Assembly: GCA_933228895.1 (NCBI GenBank)
Contig: OW121857.1
Location: 72,907,672-72,971,671, forward strand
Origin: Platycnemis pennipes
Lineage: Eukaryota; Arthropoda; Insecta; Odonata; Platycnemididae
Direction of reading: 5' to 3'
DNA: 64,000 bases
Part shown: positions 24,185 through 35,244 of the stretch, in pieces
Numbering within the stretch: position 1 is the stretch's first letter
How the letters are laid out: each line of letters begins with the position of its first letter
Made by a program: the position numbers and the translations under genes
Notes under the pieces: generated by a model
Seen by the model: only the letters and a program-made list of their open reading frames with translations
What the model was told of the DNA's origin: nothing
Database searches by the model: none

Positions 24185-24900
24185 CCCTCGCTGGTCACGT
24201 TGGGCTTATTGTTTGCGGCGTATGGTTCTAGTTATCTTGTCCCTTTTCCCAGGGGCTGCGTTAGATTTGGCTGGTTTTCGTTGCAGCATATTTCGATGGG
24301 GATGAGTCCCGATCACAGCCCCCCACCTCGGAGACGCCCTCTCGTGGTCAGTGAGACAGAACGCACGATCTGTTTGCAACGCAAACAAACACGGAATGCA
24401 TATGCAGGAGGGAGGGTCTGGACTCGCCGTGGAACAAAAGGGAAACTCATGCGAGAGGCTCGAGCGCAAGCTTTAATCGAACCTATGCGTGGCCCCGAGC
24501 TTTGCGAGCTCTTCTTCTCCTTTCCCTTCCCCACTCCGCAGCATCGATTGCCGCAGCTCCACAAAGGGTTCCGGAATTGGAAAGTGGTTCGCTTGGTTGG
24601 AGTCTCCTCCCGTCCAAATTGCCCTATTGCTCGCCAAAAAACGGTTCCCCCGTTTTGTGCCGCGACCATCGCTGTCTCGTGGCATTAGGCGCGGATGTGC
24701 ATTTGAACGGATGCCTCGCATTCAGGCTGAGGATCAATCTTCGGTGCGGATTACGTCGCGCGGTCAAAACTCCCGGAAATGTGGATCGCGCTATTGGTTA
24801 CATTTTCTTTACGGGAGAATTGGATATAGAAGGCAAAGGAAGAAATCAATATTGCAATTTTCACGTTAAAAATGTATTCACACGACCCATGTTTAGCCGC
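24185..24900. other. GC-richer island, multiple overlapping frames
   Basis: CpG is moderately frequent, and frames of 80 to 160 codons overlap on both strands (24200-24688, 24502-24930, 24313-24669 minus). No domain is recognisable in any of them, and openness in several phases at once argues for composition rather than coding. Confidence 0.45.
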
Positions 24901-24944
24901 TGTGCAGCATCTTCAAGTGACATATTGTAACAGGTGATAATTGG

Positions 24945-25132
24945 ATATTTATTTATTTTCATTAACCCAGAAAACAGTTCATATGGCCTTTCACAGCGGG
25001 AGTTATAACTAATTACATACATGCTACACACACCCATGCCCTGTGTGGTGAAAATCCGACCCAGGCGGGACTCAAACCCGCGACCCTACGGATAGCAGGC
25101 GAGGAGTTTACCATGCCTCCGTCGAGGCTGGC
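24945..25132 (-). mobile_element. tRNA-derived SINE (family B)
   Basis: Read on the minus strand, the element begins near 25132 with a tRNA-like head. The T-arm region GCGGGTTTGAGTCCCGC sits at about 25064-25080 and contains a good B box, with a 5-bp stem either side. The upstream A-box region, at about 25095-25125, is degenerate. The head is followed by an unrelated body and an A-rich AAATAAATAAAT tail at about 24945-24957. The acceptor stem is poorly conserved, so this is a retroposed pseudo-tRNA and not a tRNA gene. It lies 0.3 kb from two minus-strand SINEs of another family. Confidence 0.75.
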
Positions 25133-25442
25133 AAAATAAGTTTAAAAATCAATAAGGAGTATTTTCTTTCGAACTCATTCATCTTTCTTCTCGTTTAATC
25201 TTCGCTGAGGATATTGTTACCCACATAACAATATATATTTCATCACACAAGTACGAGATATCGCACGGAGAGGTGTTTGTAAAGAATAGGTTAACTAATT
25301 TAGTTCCAACCATGGTATGGATTCGATTCAACCATCTCGTCTCTCATAAATACCCGTGAGATACTTGCAGAGGAATTCGCAGATGATGATGGCGGAAGTT
25401 AACGCCAATTAGAGAATATATTTCAGTTTTCTACTTCATTCA

Positions 25443-25713
25443 CACACTCAGTGTTCAAACCGAAGGTTGGTTTTACAGGTGAGGGTAGAGCTCACCTCAT
25501 AGTGGTTATCTAAGTCTTTTGCGTGTGAAATTCACACATTCAGATGAAAGGGGCCAACTGGGACCACTTGTAATTTCCCACGAAGTTCTGACACTCAGAA
25601 AATCGCGTCGCGAGGACTTAAGGTTGGGAAGTACAACAGAGACTTCACCCAGATTTTAACTAGATTTTTCTGTAGACAAGTACGTACACTACCCACTAGG
25701 TCACCTTGAACCC
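25443..25713 (-). mobile_element. tRNA-derived SINE, family A, diverged copy
   Basis: Matches the copy at 26885-27154 throughout its length. Both share the head string CCTAGTGGGTAG (here GACCTAGTGGGTAG, complement at about 25694-25707), GTGTGAATTTCAC in the middle, GTGAGCTCTACCCTCACC near the 3' end and the terminal CACTGAGTGTG. The B-box region is badly eroded here, so this is the older of the two copies. No frame or coding content. Confidence 0.8.
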
Positions 25714-25719
25714 TAATTT

Positions 25720-26880
25720 TCTTCCGAAGGAATATGTATCTCGACCCGTGCTAAATTGTTGATTATGAGATCACTCATTTTTTTACAAAAACATTTATAT
25801 TGGCACATAATCATTATTATGTATGTATTGTTGGCTAATGTAGCATCCATATTAAATATCCTGCACCGTAATGGCATCTCTGCATATGCTAGATTTCTTT
25901 AATTGAATTTCGTCGAATATTTTCTGAGGGCTCAAGCTTTCTTACAGTGAGTTTCGGCTACTTACGTTGAGTAGCCGAAATTACAACAGAATTTTTTCAT
26001 AAAAGGGGAAAAAATGTTTATTTCTGTGGTTATTCATTGACTTAATTAGATCAGATCAATGAATACTCATTGCACTCGTGGGCATTATTCATTGCTCAGA
26101 CTTGGTTGATATATGGACTTAACGTGTGAAGCGGGTTGTAGTACTTGACAGAGCGGCTCAAGATTGGCTCTGACACAAGCTCTCACTCCCTCGTCTGATA
26201 TCATGGGACACGAAAGTGACGACCACGTACTATCTTCTGAGTTAAAAACCTGTCTATTTAAAGCCCGTGTTGATAGGATGATGGATCAGCCTCGGAATAT
26301 GAAATGAGACTCCGGTGCCACCATCTGAAATCCTCTCGTTCCTTTGATAATGACCACGGAGTGGCCACGACCTATCCCTGAGCCCCATTGGTCTTTGCGT
26401 ATGACCCCCCCAGATGCCCACCAGTGAACAAGTGAATGCAGCAATGATACTGCATCGTGCCCCAGACACGAGGAAATGACGGAATATGACCCCTGCTTCA
26501 CGGCCACTTCACGGTCTACGTATTCAGATGCGGAGCGAACAAGCCTTGTCATCCGTCAAATTATCACGCAATTAACTTGTTTGCCCTTTATCTTCGTCTT
26601 GACGCCAGTGGCGTGTGTACCATTCCGAGGTGGAGAAAGGTATCGGTTTATAAACGTCTGAAAAAGAAGCAACCTCATCCGGCATGGGAGCATAGACCCA
26701 CCTCCTGCATCATCTTTTGCGTCATTCATTTACCAGTCAACGAAAATTCTCCTGAAACACTCGTCTCTCAGTCACCTAGGGCGAATTTCTCTCTATTCAT
26801 TTAAATTTTTAATTGTTTCAAGCATCTCTTTGCCATTCTTTTCCATTTAATCAGTTTTTCGTAACTTTGTCTATAAAAGA
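25720..26880. other. Spacer between SINE copies
   Basis: Mixed sequence. Short frames overlap on both strands at 26254-26804 without a domain. Apart from the hairpin at 25952-25980, nothing is supported. Confidence 0.5.
25952..25980. repeat. Perfect 11-bp inverted repeat, 7-nt loop
   Basis: TTTCGGCTACT at 25952-25962 and its exact complement at 25970-25980, with loop TACGTTG. It is a stable short stem in an AT-rich context. It is too short for a microRNA precursor, and no transposon ends are seen at this point. Confidence 0.8.
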
Positions 26881-26884
26881 AAGA

Positions 26885-27154
26885 TCACACTCAGTGATTC
26901 AACCCTTCAAGATTCAAGGTTGGTTTTGATAGGTGAGGGTAGAGCTCACCCCGGACCTACGACCGTGCCCCGGACTAAGCCACAGGCGAGTGAAATTCAC
27001 ACTTTCAGGGTAGGGGTCCAGTTCCAATCCCTGGGCCACCTCGCACTCCGAGGATTTTTTCATTCGGGGGCGTCCAAAGGCTTCACCCGGATTCGAACCC
27101 GGGACCCTTCGGTCAGTAGCCATGTTCTCTACCCACTAGGCCACCACGCTCCCC
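26885..27154 (-). mobile_element. tRNA-derived SINE, family A, well-preserved copy
   Basis: On the minus strand it starts at about 27154 with GGGGAGCGTGGTGGCCTAG (A box TGGCCTAGTGGGTAG). The B box GGGTTCGAATCC lies at about 27089-27100 inside a CCCGGGTTCGAATCCGGG T-arm, so a pol III internal promoter looks intact. The 5' acceptor half has no 3' partner, which rules out a functional tRNA. The body shares GTGTGAATTTCAC, GTGAGCTCTACCCTCACC and CACTGAGTGTG with the copy 1.2 kb away. Similar purine strings (AAAGAAAGA on the left, AAAGAAGAG on the right) may be an imperfect target duplication. Confidence 0.88.
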
Positions 27155-27159
27155 AAAGA

Positions 27160-28145
27160 AGAGTAAAATAAAGATATAGTAAGGGAATGCAGCTAATTGA
27201 ATTGGTCACTAATATCTACTTAATTTTACGAAAAAAATTACTCAAGATAATGGAACTTTTTCCTCAAATAAGTACGTGACAGAATAATGGATTCATTTGT
27301 TTCGTGAAGGCAGTCATCGACGTTGAAGTGAATGGTTAGAATTGAAAATGAAAATTTCTTATGAGTAGCATTGTGCAAGTAGTAAGAGATTCAAATGAAA
27401 ATTGTTTCAATGTGCAGAGGAGATGGGAGAATTCATTAGATGCTGATATGGTGAATACACTTCTCTCTCATGTTTTATCTAGCTGTGGATCTTCGGAAGA
27501 CGATTAAGAAATGAAGTGTTGAATATTCAATATCACATATTATGCTTCCCAAGTAATATAATGTAATGCAAAGAGGAATCACTAAACTTAATGCTACAAT
27601 CCTCGGAAGGAACATTACAGTAAGCCACTTGGCACTTTAGATCCAAGTACAATAAATATATTTACATAAATACATTTGTGATGACATTAGTTTTTCTCCC
27701 CCCTTATTTCATTTCCAATAAAATCTTCTGTATACTTACATACCCACAATTCTTTAATTGTTCTGCTTACCCTTGTTATTGGTAGCTTTCCGTATTATAT
27801 GCAAGACTGCCCCTTTTAACCAATTGTTCTAGTGCTTTTGGGGGACTCATAAATGAAGATATGAATCCCTTTTCTGTAATAGTCAATCATTTTGCGTATC
27901 ACTGGCACTTTGACTTCTCTAATCCACTTTTAAGCCTAAATAGTATAGTAGTTTATGTTACACATTGGAGATTTACTTGTTTTTCGTATTATACAGAGCA
28001 TTCTTTGGCTTGGAAATTCACTCGTTTACGAGCTTTGGCTTGTTTTTTCTCCTTGTCATCGTGCTCTCATCGGTTTTGCATGTAACTGCAGACCATATGG
28101 GGTAGGGGGGAAGAGTATTCTCGCCTTGTTTTAATTTTTTTTTTC
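27160..28145. other. AT-rich non-coding DNA
   Basis: No supported feature. A 74-codon frame at 27861-28085 has no domain. Confidence 0.55.
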
Positions 28146-28149
28146 GGAC

Positions 28150-28720
28150 GCAAAAAAGTGCGAAGATAAAGCCTAATTCTATTTATGAGAGCCGTGAGGG
28201 TGACCGTGTGGATCGCGGGTCCCAGAAAAAAGTGGTTCTTTGTCCACATAAATCGTTATCGGGGGCCGATCTGATACTCGGAGTTGTGGAGGAGCACTTT
28301 CGTTATGGCGCCCCTGTTGTTCCAATAGGAACACGGGAGTCCTGATGTAGTTCTTCATTATTTGCCCTTCGGCGTGTTTGCGTTGCGCGCGCCTGGTGAT
28401 CAGCGCAAACACGCGTATCTCGATTCCATGAGAGAGGTATTGTTAAAAGCGTGTCCCGGTATCGCTCGCAAGGCGGTCCGGGCGGTGGCGAAAGTTGTCC
28501 ACGGAATTCGGGGTGGCGGGGTGCAAAAAGAAAAAAAATGAACGTGTTAATGCGCATTCGAGTGAGATGGATGGGCAGATGAAATGCATAACGCGTGTTT
28601 GGTTAGTGTGTGCCGGCTCGCCGCACTGGTTGTTTCGCGTGGAAACAACAAAGGCGGACAGGAATAAAATGATCAGCGCTGACGTTTAGCGATCGTCCGG
28701 CGGAGATAAAACCATGCTTT
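28150..28720. other. GC/CpG-richer island
   Basis: CpG-dense between about 28190 and 28640, with minus-strand frames of 60 to 84 codons that overlap each other and show no domain. A perfect 8-bp stem with 5-nt loop (GTTGTTTC-GCGTG-GAAACAAC) lies at about 28629-28649. It could be a conserved regulatory block, but there is no direct proof. Confidence 0.4.
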
Positions 28721-28729
28721 AATTTAAAC

Positions 28730-29380
28730 GTCCTTTATTTCGTTTTTAAGAATCAGATCTGCCCTTTCCATCATGGAAAAAAGCATGCGATAGCTCATTA
28801 GGCTTGACTTACAGATGAATGGAAACTTTATTGCCTCCACAATTCGAGGAAAAGATTAGGTTTATAGGTGCTCGAGTGTCACTTCGGCTGTATTGTTTTG
28901 GGTGGGCCAACCTTTCCATGGAAAGGCGCAATTTCAACCCGTGCAGCGTCATACTATGACGTAGACAGGAATTATTCACGCTAGATGAAATACAAGGGAA
29001 TGGCGTGATGCAGAGAAACAGTTGAAATTTAGTCACCAGTCTTCAATAGTAACATTAGATTGAGGTAGTTCTATGCTCGATCCTTCTATTGTCTAAACAC
29101 TTTATATTGGCATAATTTAATTTACTTCCTTTTGAACCTTTAGGAATATTTTGTTAAACGCTCAAACATATCTCAGTTCATAGTATGAGGTTTTAAATAT
29201 TTTTTGTGCTTCGGAAAACTATCTATTGTCACAACATATTATTTTAAGTGGGCACAATATAGATACCGTACTCAACACTGGAATTAACCATCAGTAAATG
29301 AAAGCCCTAATTTGTTACCTTTTAAAAAACTTTTGTATTTTGATTTTGATATATTGCTAGAATATGTTATTAAAATAGTT
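28730..29380. other. AT-rich DNA with one 16-bp palindrome
   Basis: CCTTTCCATGGAAAGG at 28911-28926 is a perfect palindrome. Otherwise AT-rich with no supported feature. Confidence 0.55.
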
Positions 29381-29384
29381 GGTC

Positions 29385-29640
29385 GGATTGGTTTCGTCGT
29401 CAATAAGCCTGATTCTCCATCCTGTAGGCCCGAGTTTGAATGTTGGCTTTAGCAGATATTTTCAGTAGTTGACTCCACTAGGATTCAAGTGGAGTGTACG
29501 TATAACTCGATACTCCGTCCGTAGAATGGGACGTAAAATCGTGGTCTCCTCGGCGTTTTTAATTGACAGTTTGACGATGCCAACGCAGGGTTAGGGTTCA
29601 CCTTCTTCCGTACCCTGACAATGTCGTACTCTTCCTAGTG
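29385..29640 (+). mobile_element. tRNA-derived SINE (family C), diverged
   Basis: A degenerate B box (CCGAGTTTGAATGTTGG, 29430-29446) follows a weak tRNA-like head. About 65 bp later the body ACTCCGTCCGTAGAATGGGA begins at 29512 and continues as ACGTAAAATCGTGGTC. The minus-strand element near 59.6 kb has the parallel strings ACTCTGTCCG and GATGGGACGTAGAAACCGTG in the same order relative to its own B box, so the two are copies of one family. The 3' limit is uncertain. Confidence 0.65.
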
Positions 29641-29649
29641 ACTTATCTA

Positions 29650-29855
29650 TCCTTAATACCTAAATTGACCTTAGCAGTCAGTCGCTTTCCAGACATAAAT
29701 ATAGCAAAAGTTTTCCACTGAAAATTGTGGGATAATTAAGGCAATATTTTATTCGGAAATTATTAAGACATTTGATCTATTAGATAACAGTAAAAAAAAC
29801 TCCAACCACACGCAGCCGGGAGTAAGCGAGGTGGAGCACTTAAAATCATGCAAAC
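29650..29855. other. Unassigned spacer
   Basis: AT-rich, no feature seen. Confidence 0.5.
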
Positions 29856-29859
29856 ATCT

Positions 29860-30185
29860 TTACGATGACAATCATTTATTTGATGGTGTTCACAAATTAC
29901 GGACACCGGCGCTCAATTGACCCCTTTCCCCCGGAGATATCGCTTCCGGGTAATTTACCGGACACGTCGTTTTACAATCCGCTGGATACAAATCATTCGG
30001 GTTCCTTGGTCGAAAGGCAGGTGCTGCATCACGGATTCGTCGTGTACGTCATTTTTATAGCGGGGTCACAACTTTTTTTCACCGGGCAATATATCACGAC
30101 CCAAGTTTGCCTAATTAGTATAAACTGGCGTTTATAGACCAATGTCAAGCCAGAAACGAGCGGTCTAATTATGATCGGAAGCCGA
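29860..30185. other. CpG-richer island with homeodomain-like motifs
   Basis: Compositionally distinct from the AT-rich flanks. It contains CTAATTAG at 30111-30118, TTTATAG at 30054-30060 and 30131-30137, and TAATTA at about 30166. These resemble generic homeodomain sites. A 90-codon frame (29865-30137 plus) and a 71-codon frame (30029-30244 minus) overlap in it without a domain. An enhancer-like role is a guess. Confidence 0.25.
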
Positions 30186-30189
30186 GATG

Positions 30190-32345
30190 ATATTTTGAAT
30201 GCTGAACAGTGCGGGAGGAAAAAATGAGCATAATCTTTCAGCATCCGGTTAAGGCTATATCTTAACTCGGAACCATTAAAATATCCTTCTTCAAAGGGCC
30301 TGTGGAGAGATGTTTCTATCCTCGAGAGATAAAGCCTGACTTGGTCGAGGGCCTGCTCTTCATCGTATTTGTTATTGCCCTTCTAGTGCAGTATAAGCTT
30401 AAACAGTCTGGAGTGGGGAGAGTTCTACGCTTCACCCACTCTCTCTCTCCCTCACCCCTGGTCCATTCCCACTTCACGTGCCTCTGATTGGGGTCAGTTT
30501 TATGACAGACTTGGATGGGCCGAGGGCAGGTGGTGGGAGAAGGTAGACATGGGGTGATAAAAGAGAATGCGGATGGAGAGAGAGGGGGGAAAATCGTTTT
30601 GCTCTCTTGCCTCCACTCCTTTTGAGGGTAAGAACGGAATGTTGTGGTTAACTTACTCTTCGTTTGGCCATTTGAAACGTCCTATCGTTCTCGCTCCAAA
30701 AATTTCCGTTCGAACGTCGTTACCATCTATATTCTGCCTTCTAAATGTCTCTTATGTTTGCAGCTCAAGGGAAAAGGGATTAACAGAGGAGTTAGATGAA
30801 ATAATGGGGAGATCCGCTAGATTTGCCAACAATTGTACGAAAACCGGGTATTAATCACGGCTCCGCTGGAAAGATTACGTTTGACTACCCTTAAGACGCC
30901 GAGAAAGCAAGCCAGACCCGTCTGATTGAGTTTACGCGAAACCCCGGAATAAATTTGTGAGAACCACACTGTTTCGGATGGTTGGATCACACAGATAAGA
31001 CTAAATAGATGGTTTCCGTTACCAATAGGTTCAAGTAATTGTTCTCCACTCAAACAATTCGTGATCAGTCCAACACCATGATTTGTCGAACCAAGAAGCA
31101 TTCTTTGAAAAACCTTCACTTTATATGGCAATGCAGTATTGCTCAGTCTCTACAAACACTCTTAAACACGATTAAAGACTGGTGCTTTAGCATCCCCTGC
31201 CATATGCTATGTTGGTGGCTGGAAGGGTATGGTGTAGATGTAGTTGTAAACTCCCTCGCTGTTTGACCCTTCGCAATCCGTTAATTCCCTTCCCAGTACG
31301 GCTCACGAATCTGGCAATAAACCCGTGTCATTATGTATGAGGGGCAAAGAAAGGCTCACGATATGCTGAGTGGTATTTCTCTTTCTTCCCAACATTTATT
31401 TTTTACACGACTGGAGCACGCATCAGGCTTTGAGACCCACACTCACTCCCTTCATTCTCGCCTTTCGGTCCAAAGTCTGCTGGCTCTCCTCAGTCGAGCC
31501 TTTTATTGGCAAGCCGAAAAAAAGGACGTGGTATCCCCTTTCATGGCAGTGACCACCGAGGAAATGTGTGGAGCATCTTGTTTCCCGAGCGTACTTATCT
31601 TTTTATCGACGCAGCTGTTTTGTGTCTGACCAGTCCAGCCAGCCGTAGTATATTACGCCGTAATCGGTCCTTTTATATGATTTTAAAAAAATGCAACACC
31701 AACTGCGATGATTTTGTGATCGTTTTCACAGCTCGGACGCTATCTCTTCCGCGTGCGATGGAGCTTGATTGACGTGTTTGGTGCTAACTATGCTAGCAAG
31801 AGCTTATTGAAAACTATTCTAAATTATAGATGAGCTGATATGAAACTTTCAGAAAAGTGCTTGTTCGCCATCCCTGATCTTGTGGCTACTTAAGAGAAAT
31901 ATTAATTGCCGCATCACAAGCATGTGATCTGTATATGTGCTCGCAACAATGATTGGCTCAACGAAGGGGAAGCTTTTTGCTTTCATTAGCCAATCTCTGA
32001 AGTGATCAGCAATTCACTGTATTGCACAATACTTCTAGTTGATATTGAGGATCGATGACTTAATTTCATTCCAAGGCATTTGATCAACCTTTTTTTCTAT
32101 AAAAACTTCTTGTGTGATGAGTCCGTTTTTAGTCATGGATAAAACGTGACAGACTAATAAAGGATAACTTCTCTATCATAGGTGATTCTGTTGTATAAAT
32201 TATTTTTAAAAAATCATTCATTGACAGCAGTTTGGAAATTTTTGAGACAAAAGCCAGCTCCATTATATTTTAAGCTTTGATAAATAAAAGGGAAACCTAA
32301 GTAAATAGGGAAGGAAATGAATCAATTTTTACGTGTCTCTCAAAC
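30190..32345. other. Unassigned DNA
   Basis: Mixed composition. A good acceptor-like string ends at about 30760 (TGTTTGCAG) but no donor follows. The frames at 30567-30854, 30817-31131 minus and 31333-31629 lack domains and partly overlap. I see no repeats. Confidence 0.5.
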
Positions 32346-32352
32346 ACTGAAA

Positions 32353-32597
32353 CTTAAATAGTGAGTGTAGTATATTTCAAACCTGCCCCGTGAACGACGG
32401 TGAAATTCACATAAATTGCCATGTGAAAAAAATCACCTGGACCGGCAATCGACCTTTGGCTTTCCGGGCCACTGAGCAGACCACTACGCTATCCAGGATC
32501 TGTAATTCACATGGCAATTTTACCAAGGTTCAAGGTTCGATTCCCTGTCCAGGTGAAATTTTTCATATGGCAATTTATGTGAATTAAATAGTAAGTG
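32353..32597 (-). mobile_element. Inverted SINE dimer / fold-back element with 39-bp arms
   Basis: The segment 32404-32442 is repeated in inverted orientation at 32547-32585, 39 nt each with few mismatches and no gaps. On the minus strand a tRNA-like head runs from about 32495 to 32440: A box ATAGCGTAGTGG, B box AGGTCGATTGCC, and CCTGGA/TCCAGG pairing as an acceptor stem. On the + strand a second, truncated head begins at the B box (GGTTCGATTCCC, 32534-32545) and runs into the other arm. A common minus-strand string, GTGAATTTCAC, is also present in the family A SINEs. Similar flanking strings, TTAAATAGTGAGTG at 32354-32367 and TTAAATAGTAAGTG at 32584-32597, look like an imperfect 14-bp target duplication enclosing the whole unit. 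Confidence 0.75.
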
Positions 32598-32599
32598 CC

Positions 32600-33490
32600 T
32601 AGAGCAGGCTGTTACTCTCCATTAGAAAATTTCGAATCACTTTCACTGCTCGAAGCGACGTTATGATCTTCTAATGGTGGAATGAAAATTATGCCAACCG
32701 GCAATTCACTTGCCTTTTCAGAGTGACGAAAACGTTCAGGTGACACCCGTAAATGAGGGCTGGAAAACTTATTTCCCAGCTATCCATTCTTTTCTAAGAA
32801 ATCTCCTATTTCCCGCACATCTCCTCGTGTAAATAAAATATATGACGTCTGCCGTAAATCTCTCTTAAAGTGGCGAGTAGACAGTGGTTCTGCCATCTCA
32901 CCTTAACGCAGCCAGCACATGCCTCGCACTCTGAGACTCAGTGTCTTCCCATCCCCCCACGCCACTCTTGGGAGCAGTATAGGCACGAAAACACCTTTAT
33001 GGTGACCAAGTCTTGGGCACAATGAGATGGGGGTGTGGGAAGGTAAATGGGGGGGTCGGAATGGAGTAGGGAAGTTGAGGAGAATGTGGGAGGGAGGAAG
33101 GGGGAGGAGAAATAGGGGTGAGATGTTCGTGGGTGGATGGTTAAAGTTTTCTCTTGCCTCTTCTCTTCGCTTCCAAGAACTGTAAAAACCTATCCTCCTC
33201 TCTCATAGAAGGGTGTTGCAGCGTCTTCTTTTGTCTTACTCCCCTAGGAAGTTTTTTTTTCCGCGACACGCGATGGCGACACCACCACCTTGATTTTTTA
33301 GTCTCCTCGATCCTTTTTTACGTGTATTTTTTCACGTCAACATTTCAGAACCTTGTCCGTTTCCTTTCTCCACCACCATCAGCGTCATGCTTAACACGCC
33401 GTTTCCTTCCGCAGCCATTCGCTGGCAATTTGGTCTTCATTGTCTTCCTTGATTCCTCCTCATTCGTAACTCCGGTGGCTTAATTACCGT
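32600..33490. other. Unassigned DNA with a G-rich, then CT-rich tract
   Basis: About 33000-33130 is G-rich and 33150-33480 is T/C-rich. The 109-codon frame at 33154-33483 is Phe/Ser/Leu-rich low complexity. No gene. Confidence 0.5.
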
Positions 33491-33499
33491 GCGATTTTT

Positions 33500-34515
33500 T
33501 TTTAATCCCCTAACTGCCGTCGAATGATTTTTTTCGGAAGATGTTCGAGGTTCCACAGCTGTGTTGTGTCCTGCCTTCACCTTTTCAAGCATGGTTCCGA
33601 GCACATTGTAATTTTTTCTATTTATTTGCCTGCATCTATGACTCGTGTCTCAAATAACCACACCGACACTCCGCTAAGAACTTTGTTTACCATATGGACT
33701 GTATTAGATGGAGATCTGGATAGCACCCATATCTATAGTAGAGAGGAACACTAGGTTCCATTCCTGATAATCGAGGATATCTTCAGAGATGTAATCGTCC
33801 CCTACTTGTGCCATTCTGAGATTATTACTAACACTGCGACGTTAATCCAATCATTGGTAGAATCATAACTTCTACTTCTACATGATAAACTTCGTCAATC
33901 TACATAATAAATACCGAAATAAACGTCAATCTACACCCTTTCTTTGATACTAAAGGATTTTTGCTCTGGGAAACCTACCAATCGTGTTCCTCCTGTGATA
34001 CCCATATTTGATTCACTATTCAGCAGTCATTTATTCCTAGAGCATGATATTTTCAAGTTAATTATTTGTACGTGAATTTAGGTTTACCGCTATACGTTTC
34101 CACTCCTCGAAGAGCAATACAAACGTATTCTAATGATTTTGAATATTAACGCTCATAATCATCATGAGTCAAGAAGCCTAAGATTGGTTTGACGCAACAC
34201 TCCACTTGATTTTTTTATGGTCAACCTTTTCATATTTACATAGTTCTCCTTTACATCCTTATCAGCATACTCCATACCTATATGTCATGTGAGGCTTTTT
34301 TTCCTTTCTTCTCATTCAATTCCCCTTAAAACATTTAATACTTTTATTTCAATGAGAACTTCAAAATTGTGAAACTTTTTAGGTCTTTATTTTTATTTTT
34401 TATAGTATTTCCGAACCAGAGATGACCAGTTTAGAAATGTATTCATTAGCCATTTTTCATCAACTGACGTAAGGTTCAACAGTTTTCCCAGCTTCAAGTT
34501 ATCTCTGAAGTTAGG
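33500..34515. other. AT-rich non-coding DNA
   Basis: Nothing beyond short frames and AT-rich spacer sequence. Confidence 0.55.
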
Positions 34516-34519
34516 AATT

Positions 34520-34845
34520 TAGTGCTTGGCGATTTCCCTGAGAGAACCATCAACCCTTTTACATCCGTAATAAACATGTTGCTGTGCTGGAAGTGCAACG
34601 GAAGTCTTCTTTACCCTACTCATCTTCCATTGGTCTCCGTTTCCCCGTTAGTCTCTTCGGCTCGTCCTCGAATTACTCCTACAAGCGCCCACGCAACTAA
34701 TGCCTCTCCCCTCCCCCTCGCCCCTCCCCCCCCCCAGAATCACCAACCTCTCTCTCTCAAGGCTGGGAACTTTTCGTTCACTCAGCGGAGGTCCGAATGC
34801 TTTAGGCCCAATGCATTCTCCTATTTTATACCATTAAATTGATAG
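34520..34845 (+). other. CT-rich block with a G-quadruplex-type tract
   Basis: The 106-codon frame at 34522-34842 runs through a pyrimidine-rich region and has no domain. At about 34707-34735 the + strand has C4-T-C5-TCG-C4-T-C10, which on the minus strand is a canonical four-run, short-loop G-quadruplex pattern. Confidence 0.55.
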
Positions 34846-34849
34846 AATT

Positions 34850-35235
34850 ACTACCTACAACTCCCCTTCATCACATTGCCTTAAATTTTGAATGGGTGTA
34901 GAAATCTAACTATTGTAACCATGCATGGTGAATATATCTTCCTATGTGTACCATGTGCTATTAATGAATTGCGTTACAAACTGGTCATGTTTTTGCATTA
35001 AAGAGTAAGCTAATCACATTCATAGAAAGCGGTATTTAAATAGTTTAACCATCCTCTTAAATACTTAATTAAGAAGTTTAATGCCCCGATAAGCCAAGGT
35101 CGTATCGTAACTTCGGAAACTAGTTGAGTCAACAGAACTCGGTTATGGCATTTCTTTCTGAGTAAATAAAAATGGCTACCATTTGAGCTTTAATCTTGCT
35201 TCTCTTGTCACTATTTAAATTGACATGCAATTGTA
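34850..35235. other. AT-rich non-coding DNA
   Basis: No feature seen. Confidence 0.55.
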
Positions 35236-35244
35236 TGTGCCAAT

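Noticed and set aside
27070..27154. Possible tRNA gene on the minus strand
   Set aside because: A and B boxes are good but the acceptor stem has no 3' partner and the sequence continues into a body shared with a second copy, so it is a SINE head.
32113..32145. TGATGAGTCC...GGATAAAAC, another hammerhead-like arrangement
   Set aside because: Stem II could form with one wobble pair, but the first core base and the GAAAC box are altered, and stems I and III are not evident.
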